Below, piece by piece: positions 44,179-52,672 of a stretch of 64,000 nucleotides of DNA. Position 1 is the first letter of the stretch. Each line of letters opens with the position of its first letter. Origin of the DNA: Cellulomonas fimi ATCC 484 (GTDB taxonomy: Bacteria > Actinomycetota > Actinomycetes > Actinomycetales > Cellulomonadaceae); the NCBI RefSeq assembly GCF_000212695.1, contig NC_015514.1:3782001-3846000 (forward strand). Direction: 5' to 3'. The notes under the pieces were generated by a model, which worked only from the letters and a program-made list of their open reading frames with translations, had not been told where the DNA came from and did not search any database. The position numbers and the translations under genes are program-made.

Positions 44179-44976
44179 TCACCGCCGCCACGGAGCCCGG
44201 ATCCGCCGCCTCGGGGCGGTCGGCTCCGGGTCGGACGGCCCGTCGAGGGCCGCCACCAGGTACACCATCCCCGCGACGACCGCACCGGGCGACGGCGGCT
44301 CGGGATGCTCGGACGCGGCGAGGCACACGTCGACCTCGAACCCGATGGTGCGCACCCGCGCCACGTGGAACTCCGTGCCGGTGAGCGAGTTGCGGCACGT
44401 CCGTGACCGCAGGACCGTGCCGTTCAGCCGACCGTGCGGGCGGACCTGCGACGGGCCGTCGGCGAACATGCCGGTGGGGATGAACGACTCCGGCCCCATC
44501 CGGTGCCCGCCGTCGGCGTCGCCCCGGCTCGGGTCCAGCAGCGACGCCGACGACGCCGCGAACGTCGCGGCGTCGGGCAGCACCTCGACGGCCCGGCCCA
44601 GCGCGACCACACCGGCGTCCCCCGCGACGCTCGCCCCGGGGTCGAGCAGCGCCCACTGCTCGAGGTCGGCGGCCAGCGCGGTCACCTGCGAGCCGTCCTC
44701 CATGACGGCGGCCGTCCAGCACTCGTCGTTCGCGTGCTGGACCGACCCGAGCACCGCACCCGGCTCGGACGCGAACGACGGCGTGACGGCGACGAGCCGG
44801 TTCGACCGGTCGAGCACGAGGACGAGCCGCGCCCCCTCGTCGTCCTGCCAGCGCACCACCCTCCGCCCGTCCCGGACGCCGAGCTCGGCCCCGCGCTCGG
44901 CGGCGGTCCGCAGCAGGCGCTCCAGCACGGCGCTGTCGGGCGCGTCCAGGCCGATGCACCCCAGGTTCGACGTCAC
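44179..44976 (-). CDS. Hypothetical protein
   Basis: A 265-residue soluble protein I do not recognise. The N-terminal half alternates strands and helices (VLERLLRTAAERGAELGV, LVLVLDRSNRLVAVTPSF, VALAADLEQWALLDPGASV-like), and the C-terminal half has a strand-rich region (RLNGTVLRSRTCRNSLTG, FHVARVRTIGFEVDVCLAA). It ends in an arginine-rich tail. There is no signal peptide or membrane segment. It converges with sthA, leaving 13 bases, and is divergent from a GNAT gene. Base composition is normal for the region. Confidence 0.6.
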   Translation of the reverse strand: MTSNLGCIGLDAPDSAVLERLLRTAAERGAELGVRDGRRVVRWQDDEGARLVLVLDRSNRLVAVTPSFASEPGAVLGSVQHANDECWTAAVMEDGSQVTALAADLEQWALLDPGASVAGDAGVVALGRAVEVLPDAATFAASSASLLDPSRGDADGGHRMGPESFIPTGMFADGPSQVRPHGRLNGTVLRSRTCRNSLTGTEFHVARVRTIGFEVDVCLAASEHPEPPSPGAVVAGMVYLVAALDGPSDPEPTAPRRRIRAPWRR

Positions 44977-45016
44977 GCGCCGAAGGTAGCGTCTACCTGC
45001 AGCGATGCGTCGCCGC

Positions 45017-45022
45017 TACGGT
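45017..45022 (+). promoter_or_regulatory. Candidate -10 of a leaderless GNAT mRNA
   Basis: TACGGT ends six bases before the ATG at 45029 and no ribosome site is present, consistent with a leaderless transcript. Confidence 0.45.
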
Positions 45023-45028
45023 GCGCGC

Positions 45029-45502
45029 ATGGGTGAGCTCCGGCTGCGGACCGAACGGCACGAACCCGGCGACCGGGAGACGGTGCACACCATCCTCGCG
45101 GACCTGCCCGCGTGGTTCGGACGTCCCGAGGCCACCGCGGGCTACGTCGACGCCGCCGACCGCCTCCCTGCCGACGTCGCCGTCGCGCCCGACGGTGAGG
45201 CCGTCGGCGTGCTCCTCGTCGAGCAGCACTTCCCCGAGACCGCCGAGCTCCACCTCATGGCCGTGAAGGCCGCCTGGCACCGGCGGGGCGTCGGCCGCGC
45301 GCTCCTCGCTGCCGTCGAGCGCGACCTCGTCACCGCCGGCACGCGCCTGCTGACCGTGAAGACGCTCGGCCCGTCCGACCCCGACGAGGGCTACCGCCGC
45401 ACGCGGCTGTTCTACGAGGCGCAGGGGTTCTTGCGGCTCGAGGAGCTCATGGACCTCTGGCCCGGCACGGCGTGCCTCGTCATGGCCAAGCCGCTGGCCT
45501 GA
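45029..45502 (+). CDS. GNAT acetyltransferase
   Basis: A 157-residue GNAT protein. GVLLVEQHFPETAELHLMAVKAAWHRRGVGRALLAAVERDL holds the acetyl-CoA binding R/Q-x-x-G-x-G/A loop (RRGVGRAL), and RLFYEAQGFLRLEEL is the usual C-terminal strand-turn. The acceptor is unknown. Start ATG 45029 is set by the leaderless promoter pattern and by the alignment of the domain; an upstream in-frame start would include a non-conserved MRRRYGAR stretch. Confidence 0.85.
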   Translation: MGELRLRTERHEPGDRETVHTILADLPAWFGRPEATAGYVDAADRLPADVAVAPDGEAVGVLLVEQHFPETAELHLMAVKAAWHRRGVGRALLAAVERDLVTAGTRLLTVKTLGPSDPDEGYRRTRLFYEAQGFLRLEELMDLWPGTACLVMAKPLA

Positions 45503-45533
45503 CGGGTCAGGCGCCCGCTCGACGGACGACCGG

Positions 45534-45908
45534 TCAGCCCTGCGGCTCGGCGTGCGTGTCGCTCTCGTACAGACCGAGCTCGTTGCCCTCGGTGTCCTCG
45601 AACACCGCCCACCAGCTCGTCGGCGAGATCTCCGACTTCTCCATCACGACCCTGCCGCCCTGCGCGACGACCGTCGCGAGCGCGTCGTCGATCGAGTCGA
45701 CCTCGACGTAGGACCGCGGGATGCGGAGCTTGTCGTCGCGCGGCCCGAACCCGCCGCCGCTGATCTTGTTGGGGGCCTGCCACATCGGGTAGCCCTCGAA
45801 CCCGGGCATCTCCTGGGCGTCCCACCCGAACACCGCCCGGTAGAACGCCGTCGCGCGGCCCAGGTCGTCCGCGGGGATGTCGATGTGCGTGATGTCGCCG
45901 TGCGCCAT
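45534..45908 (-). CDS. VOC-family protein
   Basis: A 124-residue glyoxalase/dioxygenase-fold protein: ITHIDIPADDLGRATAFYRAVFGWD opens the fold, GGGFGPRDDKLRIPRSYVEVDSIDDALATV carries the linker and second half, and VFEDTEGNELGLYES ends it with the conserved D-x-E-G-N-x-x-x-L block. The expected metal ligands (His in THIDI, Glu in LGLYE) are partly present. No substrate can be assigned. It converges with the GNAT gene on the plus strand. Confidence 0.85.
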   Translation of the reverse strand: MAHGDITHIDIPADDLGRATAFYRAVFGWDAQEMPGFEGYPMWQAPNKISGGGFGPRDDKLRIPRSYVEVDSIDDALATVVAQGGRVVMEKSEISPTSWWAVFEDTEGNELGLYESDTHAEPQG

Positions 45909-45971
45909 TGCCGCTGCTCCCTCGTCGGTCGCGGCCCGCCGTGTCCGGGCGGACCTCGGACGTCCGCCAGC

Positions 45972-46625
45972 CTAGGGGCGACGGGCAGGGCGACGCAGCC
46001 CGTGCATCAGCGGGCCCCGATCCCCCAGCCGCACCGACCCGACCTGCTCGAACCCGCGCGCCTGGTAGAACCGCACGTTGGCGTCGAGCGTGGTGTTCAC
46101 GTGCGCCGGCAGGTGGTCGGGCGCCGCGGCCAGCCCCGCCTCCACGAGCGACGCCCCGATCCCGAACCCGCGCCGGTCCGCGTCCACTCCCAGGAAGTGC
46201 AGCAGCACGTGCTGCTCGTCGGGGAACTGGTCCCGCATCGCCTCGAACCCGTCGCGCACCATGACCACGCGGTCCGCCGGCAGCAGCAGCCCGAGGATCG
46301 ACGGCCCCGGCAGCGGCGGCCCACCGTCCGCACCCGCCGCCTCCGTCCCCGGCACGCGCCACGCCGCCGCCCCGACCGCACGCCGGTCGTCGACCGCGAG
46401 CCACGTCGTCCCCGCGAGCACGTACCCCTCGACCCCCGCCCACAGGAACGCCGACACCGCCGCCGACCGGTCCGCGCGCAGGCCGAAGATCCAGTCCATC
46501 AACGGGTCGTGCGCGAGGGCCCGCGCCAGCACTGTCCGGGCCGCCGGCAGGTCCGCCGGCTCCGCGCGCCGCACGCGCACCCCCGCCGTCGTGGTCTCGT
46601 CGCTCGCGTCCTGCGCCACCACCAT
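45972..46625 (-). CDS. GNAT acetyltransferase
   Basis: A 217-residue acetyltransferase: VRVRRAEPADLPAARTVLARALAHDPLMDWIF is the classical N-terminal strand and helix of actinobacterial GNATs. HVLLHFLGVDADRRGFGIGASLVEAGLAAA carries the acetyl-CoA loop (RRGFGIG), and NVRFYQARGFEQVGSVRL completes the fold. The ATG at 46625 was chosen because GAGGAGG stands six bases upstream; a longer in-frame start upstream lacks this. The acceptor is unknown. Confidence 0.85.
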   Translation of the reverse strand: MVVAQDASDETTTAGVRVRRAEPADLPAARTVLARALAHDPLMDWIFGLRADRSAAVSAFLWAGVEGYVLAGTTWLAVDDRRAVGAAAWRVPGTEAAGADGGPPLPGPSILGLLLPADRVVMVRDGFEAMRDQFPDEQHVLLHFLGVDADRRGFGIGASLVEAGLAAAPDHLPAHVNTTLDANVRFYQARGFEQVGSVRLGDRGPLMHGLRRPARRP

Positions 46626-46726
46626 GGAGCCTCCTCGTCGCCGGTCCGTGCTCGTGCGCCGCCAGACCATCGTGGCCGCTCACCCCCGCGCTCGTCGCCC
46701 GTTTCGGAGAAGCCCGTCGGGTCGAG

Positions 46727-46732
46727 TACCCT
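46727..46732 (+). promoter_or_regulatory. Candidate -10 of tRNA-Ser
   Basis: TACCCT lies ten bases before the 5' end of tRNA-Ser. Confidence 0.45.
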
Positions 46733-46742
46733 GGGCCCGCCT

Positions 46743-46827
46743 GGAGGATTCGCCTAGTGGCCTATGGCGCACGCTTGGAAAGCGTGTTGGGTGCAAGCCC
46801 TCGGGGGTTCGAATCCCCCATCCTCCG
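46743..46827 (+). tRNA. tRNA-Ser (anticodon GGA)
   Basis: An 85-base class II tRNA with a long variable arm. The acceptor stem GGAGGAT pairs with ATCCTCC, the anticodon arm CACGC-TTGGAAA-GCGTG presents GGA, the variable arm follows (about TTGGGTGCAAGCCCTC), and the T arm has GTTCGAAT. CCA is not encoded. Serine tRNA genes are frequent integration targets, but I found no second copy of its 3' end downstream in this window. Confidence 0.95.
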
Positions 46828-46832
46828 CCGCC

Positions 46833-46875
46833 CGAAGGGCCCGCTACCCACCGCTGTGTGGGTACGGGCCCTTCG
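46833..46875 (+). terminator. Terminator of tRNA-Ser
   Basis: Arms 46833-46851 and 46858-46875 pair over 18 bp with one bulged C and a 6-base loop, just after the tRNA. Confidence 0.85.
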
Positions 46876-46950
46876 TCGTCGGCGGGTGCGCGCGGCCGGC
46901 GTGGCGTGAGGTGGGAGCACACGTTGCTCTGCAGCGTCCCGCGCCGCGTG

Positions 46951-46956
46951 TACCGT
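46951..46956 (+). promoter_or_regulatory. Candidate -10 of the leaderless helicase mRNA
   Basis: TACCGT ends six bases before the GTG at 46963, without a ribosome site, implying a leaderless message. Confidence 0.45.
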
Positions 46957-46962
46957 CCAGCC

Positions 46963-49900
46963 GTGGCGAACCTCGAGCCTGGCCTCTATGAGTCGCTCGT
47001 CACTCGCGGGCTGCAGGCGGACCTCGATCGTCTGCCCGAGAGCCTGAGCGAGCGTCGCCGCACGCTTGACGCCGCGGATGCGGCCGATCGCATCGCGTGG
47101 CACGTCAGCCAACTCGTCGAGCGGGCGTTGCTGGATGTCGATGACAAGGACCGCGTCGCCGTCGCAGCCCGAGTAGCGCACGGCCTTGTCGGTCGTCTCG
47201 GGGAACTTGTCGAACTCGACGATGCAGCTCATCTCGTCGAGCCGACCTCGGTGTTACGTGCAGTCCTTCGTCGACGGCCCGACGGCGCGCCAGAGGAGTT
47301 GGCCGCGCCAGTCATCCCGCTCCTGGACACGACGCTCCTCACGAACGCACCTGGTGAGCCCAGTTTGTGGAGCCAACTCAAGTCCGAGATTGCGTCCGCG
47401 ACAGCGATCGATCTGGTGATGGCGTTCATTCGGCGCAGCGGCATCAACCCGTTGCTCGAGGATTTGCGGCGGCACTGCGCGAGCGGCCGACCACTGCGCG
47501 TGTTGACGACCACCTACACGGACTCGACCGAGCGCGAGGCCCTCGATCTTCTCGCCGAGTTGGGCGCCGATGTCCGGGTCTCCTACGACCTTGGTTCGAC
47601 GCGGCTGCACGCGAAGGCGTGGATCTTCCACCGCACACCGTTCTCGACTGCCTACGTGGGCTCGTCGAACCTGACGCGATCCGCGACGGTCACCGGCCTC
47701 GAGTGGAACGTGCGCCTGTCGGCCGCCCGAAACCCTGACGTGATCGCGAAGTTCCAGGCGGTCTATGACAGCTACTGGTCGGCCGGCGACTTCGTCCCCT
47801 ACGACCCCGAGCAATTCGCCGCCGAGCAGCGGCGAGCTGGGAACAGCGACCACGGCCCCCGCGTCATGCTCAGTCCGCTCGAGGTACGGCCCCATCCCTT
47901 CCAGTCACGCCTGCTCGAACTGCTTGAGGTATCGCGTCAGCGCGGCCATCACCGGAACCTGCTCGTCGCGGCCACCGGCACCGGCAAGACAGTCATGGCA
48001 GCGCTCGACTACGCCCGGCTTCGACGGCGGCTCGGCAGTGCGCGCCTGCTGTTCGTCGCCCACCGAGAAGAGATCCTCGACCAGAGCCTCGCGACGTTTC
48101 GGCACACCCTTCGCGAGACGCAGTTCGGCGAGAAGTGGGTGGGGCAGTCGCGACCGAGGGACTTCGATCACGTCTTCGCGTCCGTCCAGAGCCTCAATGC
48201 CAACGGCCTCGGTTCGCTCGACCCTGAGCACTTCGACGTCGTCATCATCGACGAGTTCCACCATGCTGCGGCGGCTTCCTACGAGCGGATCCTCACCGCC
48301 GTCAAGCCGAAGGAGCTTCTGGGCCTCACCGCGACCCCTGAGCGCACCGACGGCCTCCCGATCCTGCAGTGGTTCGATCACCGGATTGCCGCCGAACTGC
48401 GGCTCTGGGACGCCATCGACCAGCAGCACCTGGCTCCGTTCGTCTACTACGGGGTCCATGACGGGCTCGACCTCAGAGAGGTTCCGTGGCGGCGCGGTCG
48501 GGGGTACGACGTCGAGGCGCTCAGCAACCTGTACACAAGTTCCGACGCGTGGGCGCGAAGGGTCATCAAGGAGGTCGCCGCGCGAGCGAATGTCGCGACG
48601 CTGCGCGGTCTCGGATTCTGTGTCAGCGTCCAGCACGCACGGTTCATGGCGGAGCACTTCAATCGGCACGGCATTGCTGCGGTGGCCGTCTGGGGTGACA
48701 GCCCGCGCTCCGACCGCGAGCAGGCGCTGCGTGACCTGGCCAGCGGCCGCATTCGGGTGCTGTTCTCGGTCGATCTCTTCAACGAGGGCGTGGACGTCCC
48801 CGACGTCGACACCATCCTCATGCTCCGGCCGACGGAGAGCCCGACACTCTTCCTCCAGCAGCTCGGTCGGGGCCTGCGCAAGACGCCTCACAAGGGCGCC
48901 TGCACGGTTCTCGACTTCGTCGGCATCCACCGTGCCGAGTTTCGATTCGACCGCCGCTTCCGCGCCCTGCTGGGCGGCACGCGCAGGGACGTGGAACACG
49001 CCGTCACGGCGGGCTTCCCCTTCCTACCGGCCGGCTGCCACATGCAACTCGACCGAAAGTCGTCCGAGATCGTTCTGCAAAGTGTGCGCGACGCGATTCC
49101 GTCACGCTGGCCTGCGAAGGTGGAGGAACTCCGCGCGCTTCGGAGGGATCGTGGCGACCTCACTCTGAGCGCCTTCCTGGAGGATTCCGGCCTCGACCTC
49201 GAAGACGTCTACGACGGCACTCACTCGTGGTCCGACCTGCGGACCGCGGCCGACGCGCCCTGCCGTGCCGAAGGGCCGAACGAACGGACGCTTCGCCGCG
49301 CGGTTGGGCGCCTTCTGCATGTCAACGACCGGGTCCGGACCGAAGCGCTCACCCGATTCGCGTCGCTCCCGGCCGCTCCAGATGCGGCGTCGTTACGCGA
49401 GCGGGATCGGCGGCTTCTTCACATGATGGTCGCTGGCCTCGCTGATCAAGCCATCACGACGGCGACGACACTTCAGGACGCGGTCGATGTGGTGTGGGCG
49501 CACCCTCAAGTCCTCGCCGAGCTAGTCGAGCTAGCCGCGGTGCTCGAGCGTCGGATCGACCACGTCCACGAGCCGCTGCTCACGCACCCGCAGGCTCCGC
49601 TGCAGGTTCACGCGCGCTACTCGCGGATCGAGATCCTCACCGCGCTGGGCCTCGTCGACGGCGCCAAGGCGTTCGCATGGCAGAGCGGCGTGCTCGACGC
49701 CAAGCGCGCCAACGCTGACCTGCTCGCCTTCACGCTCGACAAGAGCAGCGGTGGCTTCTCACCGACGACGCGCTACCGGGACTACGCGATCACCCCCACC
49801 CTCATCCACTGGGAGAGCCAGTCAACGACACGCGCGGACAGCGCTACCGGCTTGCGCTACCGGAACCACGAACGCGAGGCCCGGTCGATCCTGCTGTTCG

Positions 49901-50052
49901 CCCGGCTCCGCGCCGACGACCGCGCGTTCTGGTTCCTCGGACCCGGCACGTACCGCGGCCACGTGGGTGAACGTCCGATGGCCATCACCTGGGAGCTCAC
50001 GACACCGTTGCCGGGTGACCTCTTCCAGGCTTTCGGCGCCGCGGTGGCGTAG
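46963..50052 (+). CDS. PLD-nuclease/SF2 helicase with DUF3427 domain
   Basis: A 1029-residue protein. An N-terminal phospholipase-D-type nuclease domain (about 120-270) has the single H-x-K site His216-Lys218 (LHAKAWIFH) and VGSSNLTRSA. A superfamily 2 helicase follows: Walker A ATGTGKT (about 338-344), DEFH box (VVIIDEFHHAAA), motif III-like LGLTATPERTDG, and motifs V/VI FNEGVDVPDVDTIL and FLQQLGRGLRK. The C-terminal region (about 780-1029) resembles DUF3427. Such proteins are suspected nucleic-acid-targeting defence or mobile-element factors; that role is inference. More codons end in A or T than in neighbouring genes and it lies directly after a tRNA gene, so transfer is plausible. Start: GTG 46963, by the leaderless promoter. 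Confidence 0.85.
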   Translation: MANLEPGLYESLVTRGLQADLDRLPESLSERRRTLDAADAADRIAWHVSQLVERALLDVDDKDRVAVAARVAHGLVGRLGELVELDDAAHLVEPTSVLRAVLRRRPDGAPEELAAPVIPLLDTTLLTNAPGEPSLWSQLKSEIASATAIDLVMAFIRRSGINPLLEDLRRHCASGRPLRVLTTTYTDSTEREALDLLAELGADVRVSYDLGSTRLHAKAWIFHRTPFSTAYVGSSNLTRSATVTGLEWNVRLSAARNPDVIAKFQAVYDSYWSAGDFVPYDPEQFAAEQRRAGNSDHGPRVMLSPLEVRPHPFQSRLLELLEVSRQRGHHRNLLVAATGTGKTVMAALDYARLRRRLGSARLLFVAHREEILDQSLATFRHTLRETQFGEKWVGQSRPRDFDHVFASVQSLNANGLGSLDPEHFDVVIIDEFHHAAAASYERILTAVKPKELLGLTATPERTDGLPILQWFDHRIAAELRLWDAIDQQHLAPFVYYGVHDGLDLREVPWRRGRGYDVEALSNLYTSSDAWARRVIKEVAARANVATLRGLGFCVSVQHARFMAEHFNRHGIAAVAVWGDSPRSDREQALRDLASGRIRVLFSVDLFNEGVDVPDVDTILMLRPTESPTLFLQQLGRGLRKTPHKGACTVLDFVGIHRAEFRFDRRFRALLGGTRRDVEHAVTAGFPFLPAGCHMQLDRKSSEIVLQSVRDAIPSRWPAKVEELRALRRDRGDLTLSAFLEDSGLDLEDVYDGTHSWSDLRTAADAPCRAEGPNERTLRRAVGRLLHVNDRVRTEALTRFASLPAAPDAASLRERDRRLLHMMVAGLADQAITTATTLQDAVDVVWAHPQVLAELVELAAVLERRIDHVHEPLLTHPQAPLQVHARYSRIEILTALGLVDGAKAFAWQSGVLDAKRANADLLAFTLDKSSGGFSPTTRYRDYAITPTLIHWESQSTTRADSATGLRYRNHEREARSILLFARLRADDRAFWFLGPGTYRGHVGERPMAITWELTTPLPGDLFQAFGAAVA

Positions 50053-50077
50053 GCCGCCGTCCGATCGCGCAATCGGG

Positions 50078-51001
50078 TCAGCTTGGCTGCCAGGTCGAGC
50101 GCCGCTTGGCGGCGTCGTAGACCACGCCCACCTGTTCGGCCGTCAAGGAGGGCGGGAGCGCCCGCAAGGCCCTGGCCGCCTTGGTCGCTCGGAGGACGAG
50201 GACGTCGCCGGGGTGCTCGCGCACGGTCAGCGATCCGGACCCGAGACGGAAGACCAGCACTGCTGCGGCCGTGACGGGGACCCCGGCGGCCGCCGTGAGC
50301 AGAGCGGAAGCTCGCGCGGCTTCGTGTCGGGAGTTGCGGAGGTACGGCACGGGCTGGTTGTTCACCCTGACCTGCTTCGACACGACCCAGATGTTCGCGC
50401 CGGGATGATGCTTCGAGTTCACGGTGAAGACGCCGGGCGGGCCGATCAGCACGTGATCGATGTCGGAGCTGTTCGCTCCGACCGGAACCGAGTGCAGGAT
50501 CCGCCAACCGTACGGAGTCAGCCGTTCGAGCTCGGCTCCGATCGACTCCTCGGCCGCCGCGCCGATCCGCCACGCGCGCTCGTCCGTCCGGGCGTCGACG
50601 ACCTTACCGACCCAGGTCCGGAACCGACCGAGCTGGGCCCGTCGTGCCTCGAGCTCCTCGTTCGCCCGCTTGCGGGCCCCCTGACCCGCCGCTCGCACGC
50701 TGAGGTCCTCGTCGAGCCGCGGCGGCCGGGTGTGCTTTCTGGGCCCCTCACCTCCGGGGATCGTGAGTGACGGAACCGCGGGAGCCGTCGGACCCGTGGG
50801 AGCAGGCGGCGTCGCGAACGTGAAGCCTGCGTCGGCGAGGCACGCCCAGCGGTCCAAGACCCTGGCGGTGCTCGCGTCCGCCGGCACCAGCTCGCCGCTG
50901 ACGTTGTCCCGGTAGCCGATCTGCACACCCGTCGCGACGTCGAGGACATACGTCCGGTCCTTGCCGTACCGACGCCAGTGTCGTGTCTCGAACTCCCCCA
51001 T
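50078..51001 (-). CDS. NERD domain-containing protein
   Basis: A 307-residue protein. An N-terminal part (about 1-75) with WRRYGKDRTYVLDVATGVQIGYRD precedes a basic linker and a C-terminal NERD (nuclease-related) domain: GAAAEESIGAELERL, SSDIDHVLIGPPGVFTVNSKHH, then LRNSRHEAARASALL. In PD-(D/E)xK terms the D-x-K site reads N-S-K, a variant I recall as common in actinobacterial NERD proteins, so DNA cleavage is uncertain. It converges with the helicase gene, leaving 25 bases, and may belong to the same transferred segment. Function unknown. Confidence 0.83.
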   Translation of the reverse strand: MGEFETRHWRRYGKDRTYVLDVATGVQIGYRDNVSGELVPADASTARVLDRWACLADAGFTFATPPAPTGPTAPAVPSLTIPGGEGPRKHTRPPRLDEDLSVRAAGQGARKRANEELEARRAQLGRFRTWVGKVVDARTDERAWRIGAAAEESIGAELERLTPYGWRILHSVPVGANSSDIDHVLIGPPGVFTVNSKHHPGANIWVVSKQVRVNNQPVPYLRNSRHEAARASALLTAAAGVPVTAAAVLVFRLGSGSLTVREHPGDVLVLRATKAARALRALPPSLTAEQVGVVYDAAKRRSTWQPS

Positions 51002-51052
51002 GACCGACGGATCGGCAGCAACCGGCTCCTGCTGAAGCCGGTACGTCGGCCG

Positions 51053-51721
51053 TCACGCGCCGAGCTGGACCCACCGGCCCTCCGAGATGACCTCGGTCGT
51101 GCCGTCGACGACCGCGATCGCGGTCTGCTCGTCGATGGCGTACGCGGGGACGCCGAGGTCCGCGGCCCACCGCTCGGCGTGCGCGAGGGTGTTCGTGGGG
51201 AAGGCGTCGAGGTGCGGGAAGATCGCGAAGTCGACGACGCCGAGCGTCCGGTCGTCCGGGGCGGACGGCCACTCGACGAAGTACTGCCCGATGCGGGGCG
51301 TCATGACCATGCTGCCCGCGCTGACCCCGACCCAGACGGTGTCGGTCAGGGACGGCAGCAGGTCGGCCAGGCCGGACTCGTGCATCCAGTGGTGGAGGTA
51401 GGTGGCGTCGCCGCCGTCGACGAGCAGGACGTCGGCCTCGCGGACCCACGGCATCCACCGCTCCTCGCCGACGGTGGGCAGAGCGGTGAGCTCGAGGACG
51501 CCGAGCGACGCCCAGCCGAGGCCGGTGAGGTGCGCGGCCCCCGTCCCGGTCCCTGCGGCGACGGTCCTCTGCACGGATGCGGGGCCGCACATCGGGTGGC
51601 CCCACTGCGCGGTCGGGATGCAGAGCGCGCGGGACTCGCCGACGGGCTTGCCGAGGAGCCGTTCGAGCGCCGCCCGGATGCTGGGGTTGGTGACGCCGCC
51701 GGACGTGAGCAGGAGCTTCAT
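51053..51721 (-). CDS. Peptidase E-like S51 family serine peptidase
   Basis: A 222-residue cytoplasmic protein of the peptidase E fold: MKLLLTSGGVTNPSI, then ADVLLVDGGDATYLHHWM, the nucleophile elbow VWVGVSAGSMVMTP with the active serine in G-x-S-A-G, and the histidine block DFAIFPHLDAFP. E. coli PepE cleaves Asp-x dipeptides; other S51 members are cyanophycinases. The ATG at 51721 begins the first conserved strand; upstream in-frame starts add arginine-rich non-conserved sequence. It is a single gene convergent with nothing nearby and divergent from the SHOCT gene. Confidence 0.85.
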   Translation of the reverse strand: MKLLLTSGGVTNPSIRAALERLLGKPVGESRALCIPTAQWGHPMCGPASVQRTVAAGTGTGAAHLTGLGWASLGVLELTALPTVGEERWMPWVREADVLLVDGGDATYLHHWMHESGLADLLPSLTDTVWVGVSAGSMVMTPRIGQYFVEWPSAPDDRTLGVVDFAIFPHLDAFPTNTLAHAERWAADLGVPAYAIDEQTAIAVVDGTTEVISEGRWVQLGA

Positions 51722-51957
51722 GGGAGACCTCGCGACGTGGACGGGGTGGTCGACGGGTGGACCGGCGCTGCGGCCGGATCTCATCGTCCCCGCGCGTCGT
51801 CGGCTGCGCGAGAACGTGACGCCCGTCGGATCTCGTCGCACGGGCCGCCCTGGACGGCCGGGTCACAGCGGGGTGGCCTAGATTGGCGCGGACGACCGGG
51901 CGCGGTCGCCTGCGGGAGCAGGGGGCCGACGCCGACGACGTGAACGAGGGCGGCGAC

Positions 51958-52431
51958 ATGACGGACGAGACGCGACCGAGGCTCGACGCGCGGCTGCAGC
52001 GGCACGGGATCGCGCGGGACGTGCACCGGGGGCTGTCGAAGGGGATCGACTTCCTGCCGGTCAGCGAGTCGACGAAGGCGATGCTGACGACGCGCAGCGG
52101 CGAGGTCGTGGCGTTCGCGGCGGAGACCGGGACGGCGCTCGCCAACGGCGCGGTCGTCGCGGGCAAGGGTGCGGTCGACGCGGCGCGCGAGGGGTACCAC
52201 GCGTTCGAGACGAAGCGCGAGGAGGAGGCCGCGGCGGCGAAGCGGCCGTTCGCGATCGTCGAGCCGGTGACGGACGCGGCGCCGGAGTCGGCTGCGGCGA
52301 CGGCCGGCCCGGACGGCGGCGAGGGGGACCTGCTGGCGCGCCTGGAGCGGCTCGGGCAGCTCCGCGACGCGGGGCACCTGTCGGACGAGGAGTTCGCGAC
52401 GGCGAAGGCGCGGCTGCTCGCCGGCGAGTGA
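51958..52431 (+). CDS. SHOCT domain protein
   Basis: A 157-residue hydrophilic protein. The N-terminal half (RHGIARDVHRGLSKGIDFLP, then an alanine-rich helix) is of unknown fold, a Pro/Ala-rich linker follows, and the C-terminal 33 residues form a SHOCT helix pair: LLARLERLGQLRDAGHLSDEEF, then AKARLLAGE. SHOCT motifs occur at the C-termini of many small bacterial proteins and are thought to mediate oligomerisation. There is no signal peptide. ATG 51958 is chosen; earlier in-frame starts would add a non-conserved leader. Confidence 0.75.
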   Translation: MTDETRPRLDARLQRHGIARDVHRGLSKGIDFLPVSESTKAMLTTRSGEVVAFAAETGTALANGAVVAGKGAVDAAREGYHAFETKREEEAAAAKRPFAIVEPVTDAAPESAAATAGPDGGEGDLLARLERLGQLRDAGHLSDEEFATAKARLLAGE

Positions 52432-52527
52432 CCGGCACGCACTGACGCCTGTCGGCCCGACGGCCCACGGCCGACGGACGAGCCCGCGCGCACGCGCGAG
52501 CCCGAGCGGTGGCTCGTCGCTGCAACT

Positions 52528-52539
52528 GTGAACGGTCAC
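52528..52539. promoter_or_regulatory. Possible operator upstream of the galactanase gene
   Basis: GTGAACGGTCAC has GTGA and TCAC as 4-base inverted ends around ACGG and resembles sites of LacI-type sugar regulators. It stands about 135 bases before the GH53 start. The remaining gap 52432-52672 shows a possible TATGTT -10 at about 52591 and no gene. Weak evidence. Confidence 0.3.
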
Positions 52540-52672
52540 GGATCCGCATCGCATCTGGACAGCCTCTTGCGCGCGAGCCCGGGCGCTGCCGTATGTTGTG
52601 CGCGGTCCTTGGCTGGGACCGTGCACAGCGCAGGGTCGCGACGACGCGGCTCTCACGACCCGACGGAGCGTC

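Noticed and set aside
46743..51001. Possible integrative element with attachment sites at tRNA-Ser
   Set aside because: No integrase gene and no second copy of the tRNA 3' end could be found downstream in the window.
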